From Acanthamoeba castellanii str. Neff (lineage: Eukaryota > Discosea > Longamoebia > Acanthamoebidae): a stretch of DNA of 64,000 nt. Positions 34,961 through 45,816 of this stretch are shown here, in pieces; within the stretch, counting starts at the first letter, position 1, and each line of letters begins with the position of its first letter. Position numbers and translations under genes: made by a program. The notes below the pieces were generated by a model. It was not told the DNA's origin and searched no databases. It saw only the letters and a list, made by a program, of their open reading frames with translations. The stretch lies in assembly GCF_000313135.1 (NCBI RefSeq), contig NW_004457554.1:335945-399944 (forward strand), in the 5' to 3' direction.

Positions 34961-36394
34961 ATGGAGATTGACAAGACCACGCCGACTGCTGGTGCGATCA
35001 TCGAGAAGGAGGGAGGCAGCGCGTTGGACATTGCCCTTCACCCACTAGTTCTGATCAACATTTCGGATCACTACACGCGTGCCAAGTACTCCACCGAAGA
35101 GAAGAACCCTCGCGTGATCGGTGCCCTCTTCGGCGTCCAGTCTGGGCGTAATGTAGAGGTGACCAATTCGTTCGAGTTGGTCTACAACGTCATCGACGGC
35201 GCTGTCGTAATCGACACCGATTACCTCAAGGCCAAGCAAGAGCAATGTACAGTTTGCCTTCTGCACGCACTGCTGATTTTTTTTTTTTTTACAAAACGAT
35301 CTTCTCGTGCGCAGTCGTTACCGTGTTCAAAAATCATGACCTGCTGGGCTGGTACTCCACCGGTGCTGAATGCAAGCCTGCCGACATCCAGATTCACAAC
35401 CAGGTGCCGATCATCCTCTCTTGGAGTGCTTCAGTGTGACATCATGGTGTCGCCATAATTCTAATTAACCCTTCGCTTTCTCTTTCCCGCCATCTATGTC
35501 TGATTTTGCGTGGCCCCAGTTCATCCCCTTCAACGAGTCGCCCCTCTACCTCATCCTGGACACGCTGGTCAGCAAGGTGACCAAGGGCCTGCCCGTACAG
35601 GTCTTCGAGTCGGAGCTGAGGATCATCAACGACGAGCCCACTCTGCTCTTCTCCAAGGTCCAGTACCGAATTGAGACTGGTGAGGCCGAGCGTATCGCCG
35701 TCGACCACGTCGCCCGCGTAAGCGCCAGCGGCACCGCCGAAGGCTCGCAGCGTACGCTCCTCTATCGCACACATGACACACACGACAGCTCTGTTCGACG
35801 ACCACGGGGTGAACGCACCACCGCACCACCACCGCACAACCGCACAACACTGCGGTCAGCAAAGCTGATTTTTCTTCTTCTGCAGTTACCACCCACCTCC
35901 TGGGCATGCACAACGCCATCAAGATGCTGAACGGCAAGATCAAGAACCTCACTTCCTATCTCCACGCCGTTGAGAAGGGTAATCATCATCGCACAGCTTA
36001 GACTCCGTGGAACTTTCGCGCACGTCGTGTGCTCATGGTCGTGCTCTGCTTCTTTCATTTTCGCTCAGGTGAGGTGCCTGTCGATCAGAACCTCCTGCGC
36101 CAGGTGGCCACTCTTTGCAACCTTCTGCCGGCCATCGACACTGCTGCCTTCAAGGCCGACTTTGTCGGGGTACGTGCGCCCCAATTGCTGGGCAATGCGG
36201 TCGACTGTTGTCTCATGCCAAGCTCGCCTCTGTGTGTGTGCGCATTGCAGGAGTACAATGATGCCCTTCTGGTTACGTACTTGGCGTCGATCACCAAGGG
36301 TACCTCCCTGACGAACGAGCTGGTGGATCGTTACAACGTCGCCTACGATCGCCAGGGACAGCGCAGGGGACGAGGCTTTGGTGGCTTCATGTAA
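34961..36394 (+). CDS. CSN6: COP9 signalosome subunit 6
   Basis: Six exons starting at 34961, only 145 bp after the SulP stop. CSN6 is the MPN partner of CSN5 in the complex that removes Nedd8 from cullins. Family blocks are seen in order: IALHPLVLINISDHYTRAK, RVIGALFGVQSGRNVEVTNS FELVYNV (a pattern broken here for length), HDLLGWYSTGAECKPADIQI, FESELRIINDEPTLLF, AERIAVDHVARVSASG, GMHNAIKMLNGKI, GEVPVDQNLLRQVATLCNLL, NELVDRYNVAYDRQGQRRGR. The JAMM His-x-His is absent (GWYSTGAEC in its place), as expected for the inactive MPN- subunit. It pairs functionally with the F-box gene nearby, since SCF ligases are CSN substrates, though clustering is likely chance. Confidence 0.93.
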
Positions 36395-36581
36395 AGGTTT
36401 CTTCTTTTCTTTTGAACAAAGCTCACACCTGCCCAGGGTGGTGACAAGCTCCAGTCGATTCGCACACCGCGCTTGGTCGGCGCTTGAAATTGATATTTCT
36501 AGCACACCGTTTTTTCCAGGCAGAAAGGAAAACACGCAATTAACAATCTTGTACGCATAGAAATCATTTTACCAACCACCT

Positions 36582-38474
36582 ATGGGCCGGACAAAGATTT
36601 GGCTTGATTGCGACCCCGGTACGTGTTGACCTTTTTTTCCGTTTTAATTTAATTCAAGGATCTGACGTGAGATCAAATCGGTGGTGTCGCCGGGGCAGGG
36701 CATGACGATGCGATGGCGATCATGCTGGCCGGCCACAGCCCCAGCGTGGAGCTGCTGGGCCTATCGACAGTGGCCGGCAACCAGACCGTGGAGAAGACCA
36801 CCGTCAACGCCCTCCGCGTGCTCTCCCTCGCCGACATCCGGGGCGTCGGTACACACCGCGGTCTTGCCCTCCCTGTTTTCCCCCCACACCGCCGTCACTT
36901 GCCAACACTGCTTTACGCGTGTGTGCGGTCGTGTGGCGTTGTGTCGTGTGTGTCGTGTCGTGTGTCATGTGTCGTGCAGATGTGGTGATGGGCCAGGGGG
37001 CGCCGTTGATGCGCGAGAGCAAGGTGTGTCCGGAGATCCACGGCTCCAGCGGGCTGGGCACTCGCTCCGGCCAGGAGGTGCCCGACCTGCCGCCCGTCGG
37101 CCGCCTCATCCCCAAAAAAGGTGCACTCTCTCAGACCTTAGGTACCCTGCGAATCATCAATCGGAATGCTGATTGTGTCGTGTGTGTCGTGTGTGTCGTG
37201 TGTGTCGTGTGAACATACGTATCGTCATCAGCGATCGTGCACATGTACGACGTGATCTCGCAGCACGGCGACGGGGAGGTGGTGCTGGTGGCCACCGGTT
37301 CGCTGACCAACGTGGCGCTGCTGCTGATGGTGTTCCCCGAGGTCAAGGCCAAGCTCGCGCAGATCGTGCTCATGGGCGGCGCCATGGGCATCGGCAACAC
37401 CGGACCCGTCGCCGAGTTCAACATCCAGGTATCGCGCCAGAGTGCCCAAGCAATGGAATGCGCGGAATGCTCACAGCTTTGAGTGGGTGCCAGTGCGATC
37501 CCGAGGCCGCCAAGGTGGTCTTTGAGTGCGGCGTTAAGCTCGTGCAAGTCCCTCTCGAGGTGATTCCCAATCGCCCCTCCGCTCGGCAGCGCGCTCGGCA
37601 CTCACTCGATTTGCCCATCGTTTGAATGATGTGTGTGCGTGTGTCGTGTTATGTGCGTGTTGCGTGTTGTGTGTATTTTCTGGCAGGTGACGCACACGTG
37701 CCTGGTGACGGACGAGGTGGTGAAGGCGCTGGAGGCGTTCGACTCCCCCTTCGGCCGCCTCATGATAGACCTTCTCCAATTCTTCGCCCAGACCTACAAG
37801 GATATCTTCTTCTTCGACTTCCCTCCTCTGCACGACCCCCTCACCATCGCCTACGTCATGTAAGCTTCCCTGCCCCCCCCCTCTCTTTCTCATCTGCCGC
37901 CGACCACCTTGTCGACCAAGCTCATCCTTTCCACACAGCGACCCGTCCATTTTCCAAACCAAGCTGCTGCGAGTCGACATCGGTTCGTCTGCGATCATCA
38001 AATGATGACGGCCGTGGTGGTTGTCCCCGCCCCACGCTGGCCATCTGACCCTGTCAGGATGTGATTTGGGGGGGGGCTGCAGAAACGAGCAGCGAGCTCA
38101 GCTATGGACAGACCGTGGTGGATGTGTGGCAGATGAGCCTCAAGCCACGCAATGTGCACGTCGCCCAGCGCGTCGATGTGCCTGCCTTCTGGTGCGTTCG
38201 CTCTCTCTCTCTCTCTCTTGCGCACGCACACGCACACGCCGCACGCTTCTTGGGTGGCTCACTCGCCCTTGTGCTAAATGCGTGCAGGGAGCTGATGCTG
38301 GCGGCGCTGCGCAAGGCCAACGAGCGGAGTCCGCTCAACTCGCTCCCCGCTGGCGCTCCAAGCGAGGAGGTGGCCGGCGAGGTCAAGCAGGCCATGGAGC
38401 CCACGGACGACACCAGTGCGCGCGAGGCCGGCCTGGCCGCGCCCCTACCCGAGCGGCCCATGGTGCCCCACTAA
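36582..38474 (+). CDS. Inosine-uridine-type nucleoside hydrolase
   Basis: About nine exons. The start MGRTKIWLDCDP joins exon 2 GHDDAMAIMLAGHSPSVELL to give DCDPGHDDAMA, the Ca2+-binding Asp cluster that defines the family. It is followed by GLSTVAGNQTVEKTTVNALR, HMYDVISQHG, VVLVATGSLTNVALLL, LMGGAMGIGNTGPVAEFNI, DPEAAKVVFECGVKLVQVPL, HTCLVTDEV and FPPLHDPLTIAYVI (the catalytic His and last Ca2+ Asp in HDP). The enzyme splits nucleosides into base and ribose, a salvage step useful to a cell that eats bacteria. The C-terminal tail after LMLAALRKANERSP is Ala/Pro/Glu-rich. No signal peptide. Exon 5 (nt 37497-37560) is short and its edges are uncertain. Confidence 0.92.
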
Positions 38475-38532
38475 ACGCGCGTTGCCGGTTTCACATTCAA
38501 TAATAATTGTCAAAAAAAAAGAGTACTAGATT

Positions 38533-40875
38533 TTACATGCGTGGCTTGTTGAGGAAGCGGAGGGAGAGGTAGCCGAGCAGGCGGGTGACGAGGATGACGC
38601 CCACCACAAAGATGATGTCGCCCCACCAGTTGGTCTCCACGCCGTAGTGGTCCAGCACCTGGCCGCCCGTGATGGGCGCGCCCACCGAGTTGTAGGCCGA
38701 GCGCGTCGCGGCCGGGGTGAAGGTCTGGTCGTGCGAGAGGGCGAACTCGTTGATGAGGACCAGCTCGTAGGCGTACTTCATGAACGAGATCCACCGCGCC
38801 CACGCGATCCACACCGGCAGGTTCTCGCGCGCGATGAAGAAGCCGCCCAGCAGCACCGAGCCCAGCACGACGATGACGGACATGGTGAGGGCCTTCTTGA
38901 CGTCGGGCACCGTGGCGCCGATGAAGAGGCCGATGCTGTTGCCCATGAGGACGAAGAGGCACATGATGAGGACGAAGAAGAAGAAGTTGCCGGCGTAGTC
39001 GGAGAGGCCCACCATCCAGTAGGAGATGCACGAGAACAGGATCGGGAGGATGAGCTCGAGCGGGGTCTCGGCCAGCGTCTTGCCCAAGAAGTAGGCCGAC
39101 AGCCGATACGTGCCCGTCGCTCGCTCCTTCGTCAGCACCGCGCGCTCTGGCGGAACTGTCGTGTGTAGTGTCGGGTGTCGTGTGTAGTGTGTGTGTCGTG
39201 TGTGTCGTGTGTGTCGTGTTCGAATTAGAAATGAATGGAATGTGCGGAATGGTGGGGGGGGGAGGTGGCGACGTACAGGCAAAGAGGGAGAGGAACCACG
39301 TGTGCATGATCCAGAACATGGTGGAGAAGAAGAGGAAGCCGGTGCGGTCGCCGATGGCCGACTCCTTCTTGTCCATCTGGAACCAGAGCAGGCCGCCCAG
39401 GAGCGCGATGAGAGCGATCTGGATGAGGTGCATCCACGAGAGGATGTCGTGTCGCCGCTGCTTGAACGACCGCACCGCCATCACCCACGTCTGCGCAAAG
39501 AAGCTCGTCGGGTACTTCTTGCCCTTCTTCATGTCCCGCACCGCCTCGCGCTCTTCGTCATCGAGCTGGACCGGCTTCGCCTTTGACGAGCCATCGCCAT
39601 CGCCGCGCTTGGCCTCGTTCTCGGCGTAGGTGTCGATCAGCAGCTGGCGCACGGTGCGGCCGTCGGCGATTGTCTCGGTCGATGTGACGACCTCGAGCAT
39701 GAAGTCGGCCGGGTTGTAGCGCGGCGGCGAGTGGAGGCCGAGGCGGGCGCAGTAGGGCAGCACCCCGGCGGAGCTGCCCGAGTAGACGACCCAGCCGCCC
39801 TCGGCCAGCAGCACCACGTTGTCGAACATCATGAACATGGAGGAGGAGGGCTGGTGGATGGTGGTCACCACGGTGTGGCCGCTCTTGGCCAGGTTCTTCA
39901 GCGTCACGATCAGCCCGAGCGACGTAGCGGCATCGAGACCCGAGGTGGGCTCGTCGAGGAAGACGAGCGAGGGGTTGTTGACCAGTTCGTTGGCGATGTT
40001 GGTTCGCTTTCTCTCGCCACCCGACACTCCGCGCTGCACATCACGTGATGTTACCATATGAACAACGGTTGGCATGCAAGGAATGTTGGTTCTACGCGGG
40101 TTGTAGGAGGAAGGACGTGACGTACCACCCAGCCGCCGCCCACGATGGTGTTGGAACACCGCTGGATGCCCATCTCCGTGATGATGTCCTCTACGCGCTC
40201 GCGCTTCTCCTTCCAGGAGAGGGACTTGGGCAGCTTGAGGTAGGCCGTGTACGAGATGGTGTCGCGCACTGTGAGGTTGGGGAAGAAGATGTCGTCCTGC
40301 AGCACGTAGGCCATGCGTCGCTTGAGCTGCCGCCCCTGCACCGGCTCGCCGTTGACGAGGATGTCGCCGGTGACGTTGAGCTTGATGCGCCGCGCGAGCA
40401 CGTTGAGCAGCGTGGTCTTGCCCGACCCGGTCGGCCCCATGATGGCCACCACCTGGCCGGCGGCTACGCGGCCAGAGACGTTGTTGAGGATGGGCACCTC
40501 CTTCTTGGTCTTGAAGTAGTTGGCGATGGTGTTGGGGATGGGGAGCTTGAGGAGGAGCTTGACGAAGAGGTTGCTGGGCGGCAGGGGGATCACCACCTTG
40601 TAGTTGATGTTGCGCCACTCGAGGTTGTAGCGGCTCTTGGGCGGATGAACGGAGAACGGGCACGGCTGGTTGACCTTGGCGTACTTGCTCACCACGCCCA
40701 GCCCGTTTTCCTCATCTCCGCCCACCACGAGGCCATGCTGGTGGGGCAGCTTGCCGCCGCTGGCATCATCTCCTCCGTCCGCGAGACCAGCCTCTACATC
40801 CCGGATCTTTCGCTGCCCTGCCCAGTCCTGCAGCTCCACGCTCTCACCGTCAGAGGACGACGAGGAAGAAGACAT
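38533..40875 (-). CDS. ABCG-type half-transporter, copy 1 (two introns)
   Basis: Exons 40875-40126, 40033-39277 and 39155-38533. Layout is nucleotide-binding domain then membrane domain, as in the ABCG (white/WBC) family. After a Ser-rich leader come [14 protein letters not shown], Walker [19 protein letters not shown]-loop [19 protein letters not shown], signature [20 protein letters not shown], Walker [19 protein letters not shown] and the H-loop [11 protein letters not shown]. The membrane half has about six spans, including [38 protein letters not shown] and [20 protein letters not shown], and ends [10 protein letters not shown]. It must dimerise; the substrate, possibly a sterol, lipid or drug, is unknown. 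It is intact, and closely related to copy 2 at 42252-45314. Confidence 0.93.
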
Positions 40876-41219
40876 GTCCCAGAGCCTTGTGCGCCTTTAG
40901 TTCTGTTGCGGGCACTGAGTTGTTTGCGCCTCTTTTTGTACTCACACTCTCGTCTGCGCGACCAGTACGAAGAACGCGCCGCTGTGCCCGGCGAGATCAC
41001 CGTACCGCCCGAGGGCATTATTCTTTCCCCGAACCCCCAAAAAGCTTCCACCATCAGGGTTTCTTCAAAATTCACGGCAGAATTGCGAGCCACACACTAG
41101 CTTGCTTTCGTCCACCAATAGCTTTTTTACTCGGAGAAAAGAAGTGACAAAAGGAGCTTGGGGGGGTTAATTCGTGTGATTATCATTATTTACATATTTG
41201 AATGTAAAGACCCCAAGTA

Positions 41220-42022
41220 CTACTTTGCCGAAGAGACGCTGCGCTCCGCCAGCGCGGAAAGGGAGGAGAGGAGGTCGTCCGTTCCGCGCGCCTGCATGTG
41301 CGCCAGGTCGAGTCCCAGCCGCATGCCGAGCCGCGCTCGCCCCTGGGCCTCCAGGTCCGCCTCGTAGCACACGCACCAGTGCTGCAGCTCTCCATCGCCT
41401 TCTTTGTTGTGTTCTGCGGCCTCTCCGCAGCTGGTGTTGTGGTGGCGATCGTGCTCCCGTACAGACTGGCCGGGGTGGGCAGCGTCCGAGGAGGAGCTCG
41501 CCATACAGCGCGAGAGGGATGGGGCGGGGCTCACACTCCACACCCCGCGTCCGCGGAAGGCTCCCCTGTCGTAGGCCCACTCCTGCCGCACCCCCGCCCC
41601 CGCCACCACCTCCTCCCTCTCCAGCTGTGACCATCCTCCCTCCCCCCCAAAATAAAATACATCAGCCGCGGCGAGTAGAGAGAAGGTGTCAACTGTGCTG
41701 GTACCACGCCCTCCCAGCAGGCCCCGAGGGGGCTGCACACGCGGATGCGGGTCGGCTGCTCGGCACCGCCTGGTGGTGATGTCCGACAGTCCTGCTCTGC
41801 CAGTGGCGCGACAGTGAGGTCGGAGGGCCACCAGCGCGAGTAGTGGGCGGGGTCGCGCAGGGCGTCCCTCACCGCCCGCGCCTTCTTGCGCTCCTTCCTC
41901 TCCTCCGCTTCCTCGTTCCCTGGTGCGTATGGTTGTTGAAGCCTCGGCTGGTGTGCGAGGAGCACGCAGTTGCGGGTGTGGATGGTGCCCTGCGCCCTCG
42001 ACTGCCACCACTCCGATGCCAT
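41220..42022 (-). CDS. Doubtful small gene between the ABCG copies
   Basis: The space 40876-42251 holds about 1.4 kb. A minus-strand reading starts MASEWWQSRAQGTIHTRNCV (42022) and runs through a basic helix (EEAEERKERKKARAVRDAL) to about 41710, where GTACCAG could be a donor. A second exon from about 41575 would continue in one of two frames, of which the one ending SLSALAERSVSSAK at 41220 looks more protein-like (ELQHWCVCYEADLEAQGRAR). The frames do not join cleanly at the best GT-AG pair, and a plus-strand frame in the same place has a hydrophobic run. I recognise no family. It could equally be untranslated sequence upstream of copy 1. Confidence 0.25.
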
Positions 42023-42251
42023 GGTGCTGCTGCTGCTTTTCTTGCCGAGGTTGGCTCCTATGTGTCTCGCCAGGCATCACGCCGACCGTGATCACTGGAG
42101 GTTGATGGTTTCGACAGAACGGCAAATCTGGAGAACGTCGCAGCGGTTTGGGGTTGAACGTTGCGTGTTGTTGCGTTTCGACAAAATGAGACAAAAAAAG
42201 CTGATCGCTCTTGCCGGGTGAGGCGATGACGGTGGCGGTGATGATGATGAT

Positions 42252-45200
42252 TTACATGCGCGGTTTGTTGAGGAAGCGGAGGGAGAGGTAGGCCAGCGTG
42301 CGGCACACCAGGATGACGCCCACCAAAAAGATGATGTCTCCCCAGATGTTCGTTTCCACGTCGTACTTGTCCAGAATCATCGAACCTGAAGAAGGCCAGT
42401 GACAGGTCAGCAACGTCGTTGCTAGAGTGGGTGGTGGGCGGTGGGCGGTACCAGTGATGCGCTGGGTGGCGGGGTCGGTGATCTCGGTGTAGGCCGAGGG
42501 GTTGGACGGGGTGAAGGTCTGGCCCTGCGAGAGGTCGAACTCGTTGATGAGCACGGCCTCGTAGGCGTACTTCATGAACGAGATCCACCGCGCCCACGCG
42601 ATCCACACCGGCAGGTTCTCGGCCGAGATGAAGAAGCCGCCCAGCAGCACAGACCCGAGCACGACGATGACGGTGAGGGTGAGGGCCTTCTTGACGTCGA
42701 GCACCGTGGCGCTGATGAAGAGGCCGATCGATCCGCCCATGAGGGTGAAGAGCCACACGAGCACCACGTAGAAGATGAAGTTCGGGAAGTAGTCGGAGAG
42801 GCCCACCATCCAGTAGGAGATGACGGAGGAGATGAACGGGAGGACCAGCTCGAGCGGGGTCTCGGCCACGGTCTTGCCCAGGAAGTAGGCCGACAGCCGG
42901 TAGTTGCCCCCGGCCCGCTCCTTCGTCAGCACCGCGCGTTCGGGCGGGACTGCGCGCGCGAGAGAGAACGAGAGATGAAAAGAAAAGAGAGAATGTGAGC
43001 GACACAACGCAGTCAGCGGGCGACGAGGGCACTGAAGGGGTGCGTACAGGAGTAGAGGGCGTTGAACCAGGGCTGCATGATCCAGAACATGGTCGTGAAG
43101 AACAAGAAACCGGTCCTGTCGCCCAGGGCGCTTTCTGCGCACAGGAGAAATGGGGGTGAGCCCACCACAAAAAACAAAACAAACGAAACGAAACGAAACA
43201 AACGAAAAAACAAGCAGCACGAGGGGGGGGTGAAGACAAGGGTGGTTACCCTTCATGTCCATCTGGAACCAGAGCAGGCCCGAGAGGATAGCGATGGCGA
43301 CGATGGTGAAGGTCTGCATCCAGTTGAGGATGTCGCCCCTTCGCTGCTTGAAGGCGCGCATGGCCATGACCAACATCTGGGCGTGGAAGGACGTGTTGTA
43401 CTTGGGACCCTTCTTGATGTCGTGCACGGCGCTGCGCTCCTCGTCGCCGATGGTGATCGGTGGTCGCTTGCCCTCGATCGTCTTCTGGTTCTCGGCATAG
43501 GTATCGATCAGCATCTGTTTCACCGACTTGCCGTCCTTGACCGTCTCATTCGCCGTCACCACCTCCACTATTGCCCCCAAACGAGAAAGAGTTAGTGCGT
43601 GCGTGCGTGTGCGGTGGTGCGTGTGCGTGCTCTGCGTACACATGAAGTCGGCGGGGTTGTAATGGGGCGGGGCGTGGAGGCCCAGCTTGGCAAAGTAGGA
43701 GAGCACACCGGACGCGGTGCCGGAATAGACCACGAAGCCGCCTGGCGTCACGCGATGACGAAAAACAAGAGTGAGAAACCGGTCGACCGGTTGTGGTGGA
43801 CAGTTTGGCGTGCTTTGGAAAGCTCTGGGGGGGAGGTGTGGTACCTTCGGCCAGGAGGAGAACGTGATCGAACATGAGGAACATGGAGGAGGAGGGCTGG
43901 TGGATGGTGCTCACCACGGTGTGGCCGCTCTTGGCCAGATTCTTCATGGAGACGATCAGCCCGAGCGACGTCGAAGAGTCGAGGCCTAGATGAATATAGA
44001 GGCAGAGAGAGAGAGAGAGAGGAGAGACGCGGTGTTGATGATGTTGTCGTTGTTGGTGATGATTTAATGCGCGGAGTTAGTTCAAAGCTCCGGTCGCATG
44101 TAATCGGGGCCGCAGAACCAATCAAAAGGCCGGGCCGTACCGGAGGTGGGCTCATCGAGAAAGATGAGGGACGGGTTGGCCACCAGCTCGTTGGCGATGT
44201 TGGTTCGCTTGCGCTCTCCGCCGGAGACACCACGCTGCACATCAGCACGCCGAGCCCGTTAGTTGAGTGCGACGAGTCCCCGCACATTGCAACAGAAAAC
44301 ACACAGGTGGAGTTACGCCAAATCCGGCAAAAAATATAACCCGGGCAGAGAAGCACGTGAAAGGAAAGGAAAATGGTGGCACGACACACAGCTGTGCTAC
44401 CACCAGTAGACAATTAGCCGAGGCACGCTTTTCGCCTTCTTTGCGGCCGCACGTCAGACACCCCTGACAGTGCCAGCCAGCACAACAGAAAAGGAGAACA
44501 AACGAAAAAGAAGAAAAATACAAAATACAAAAAAAAAGAGAACGGCGAGTGACGAGGGTGGAGTGGTGGGTGTGACGTACCACCCAGCCGCCGCCCACGA
44601 TGGTGTTGGAACACCGCTGGATGCCCAGCTCGGTGAGGATCTCGTCCACCTTCTCGCGCTTCTCCTTCCAGGAGAGGGACTTGGGCAGCTTGAGGTAGGC
44701 CGTGTACGAGATGGTGTCGCGCACCGTGAGGTTGGGGAAGAAGATGTCGTCCTGCAGCACGTAGGCCATGCGTCGCTTGAGCTGCGCCCCTGCACCGGCT
44801 CGCCGTTGACGAGGATGTCGCCGGTGACGTTGAGCTTGATGCGCCGCGCGAGCACGTTGAGCAGCGTGGTCTTGCCCGACCCGGTCGGCCCCATGATGGC
44901 AATGAGCTCGCCCGAACGAACGCTGCCGGAGACGTTGTTGAGAATCGGCATCTCCATCTTCTTCTTGAAGAGATTGAGTATCATGTCGGGGATGGGGAGC
45001 TTGAGGAGGAGCTTGACGAAGAGGTTGCTGGGCGGCATGGGGAACACCACCTTGTAGTTGATGTTGCGCCACTCGAGATTGATGTGATGCTTGGGCGGGT
45101 GCTGCGAGAACGGGCACGGCTGGTTGACCTTGGCGTACTTGCTCACGATCGCCATCTCCTGGTCGTCCTCGTAGAGGGCCGCCCTGCCCATTTCGTCCTC

Positions 45201-45314
45201 ATTTTCGCCCTCATCGTCGTCCGACACTTGCTTGTTGTTTTTGTGCGCCGGCTTGTCGTTTTCCTCGTACGTCGCCAGCTCGTACTCCTCGGAGGACGAA
45301 GAAGAGCTGCTCAT
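42252..45314 (-). CDS. ABCG-type half-transporter, copy 2 (seven introns, one apparent 1-nt deletion)
   Basis: Eight exons, roughly 45314-44581, 44235-44141, 43985-43844, 43741-43642, 43570-43252, 43136-43048, 42950-42452 and 42385-42252. It has the same domain order as copy 1: Walker [19 protein letters not shown]-loop [15 protein letters not shown], signature [20 protein letters not shown], Walker [11 protein letters not shown] split by an intron, and a membrane half ending [10 protein letters not shown]. Relative to copy 1 one C is missing near 44784 (GCTGCGCCCC against GCTGCCGCCCC), which shifts the frame right after NGEPVQGR; the correct frame resumes as [11 protein letters not shown] in another phase. 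This is either a base-call error or a disabling mutation. Two intron positions are shared with copy 1 and five are extra. Confidence 0.88.
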
Positions 45315-45816
45315 CCTTTCTAGACCTTGCGCTTCGGCTGTTGCGGCGTGGAAGAAAAGATGTACGGCCGTACGTGCAAGCTGGACCTAGATGAGTGTGG
45401 CGGTGACAAGTACTGCTCAAATCCTCGCTTGCGTTCTCTTGCTGCAAGGGACGGTGGCAGGAAAAATTGATCGCCTACCCGAATGTCCCGCGGACCGACT
45501 TCTATTTACCCGGAAATTTCGAGGTAATGTTCCTAGGCTTTTTGATGATTGGTGCGGGCAAGCCTTGGATTAATCCAATCATTTTTTGGCCGAAGTCAAG
45601 AGCCGTAGGCCGGAATGCGAGGAATGGATCAAAAAAGTTGCAAACGCTTCGCGTGACTTGCGTCCGGTTTTCCTGGCGCTTGGTTCTGTTCTCCCCGCAC
45701 GCTGCCTTCTGCGTCGACTGCCCAGAGAGCCACAGAGAGCCACACAGAACGAGGGAGCGGTACACCAACACACATCCACCGCACGCACCATCAGTAACCA
45801 CATCCCGACCCTAAGC
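45315..45816. promoter_or_regulatory. Divergent intergenic region, 502 bp
   Basis: Separates ABCG copy 2 (minus) from the PtpB-like phosphatase (plus). No clear TATA box. An open frame from about 45586 runs into the phosphatase start but has no support for upstream initiation; I use ATG 45817. Confidence 0.35.

Noticed and set aside
41298..41630. Plus-strand frame with a hydrophobic run (LQLSIAFFVVFCGLSAAGVV) that looks like a membrane helix.
   Set aside because: It is short, has no homology I know, and is opposite a minus-strand reading with better helix character. Neither is strong.
45586..45816. In-frame upstream extension of the PtpB-like gene.
   Set aside because: The frame is open but the sequence has no conserved look and contains splice-like and promoter-like sequence; ATG 45817 gives a cleaner start.
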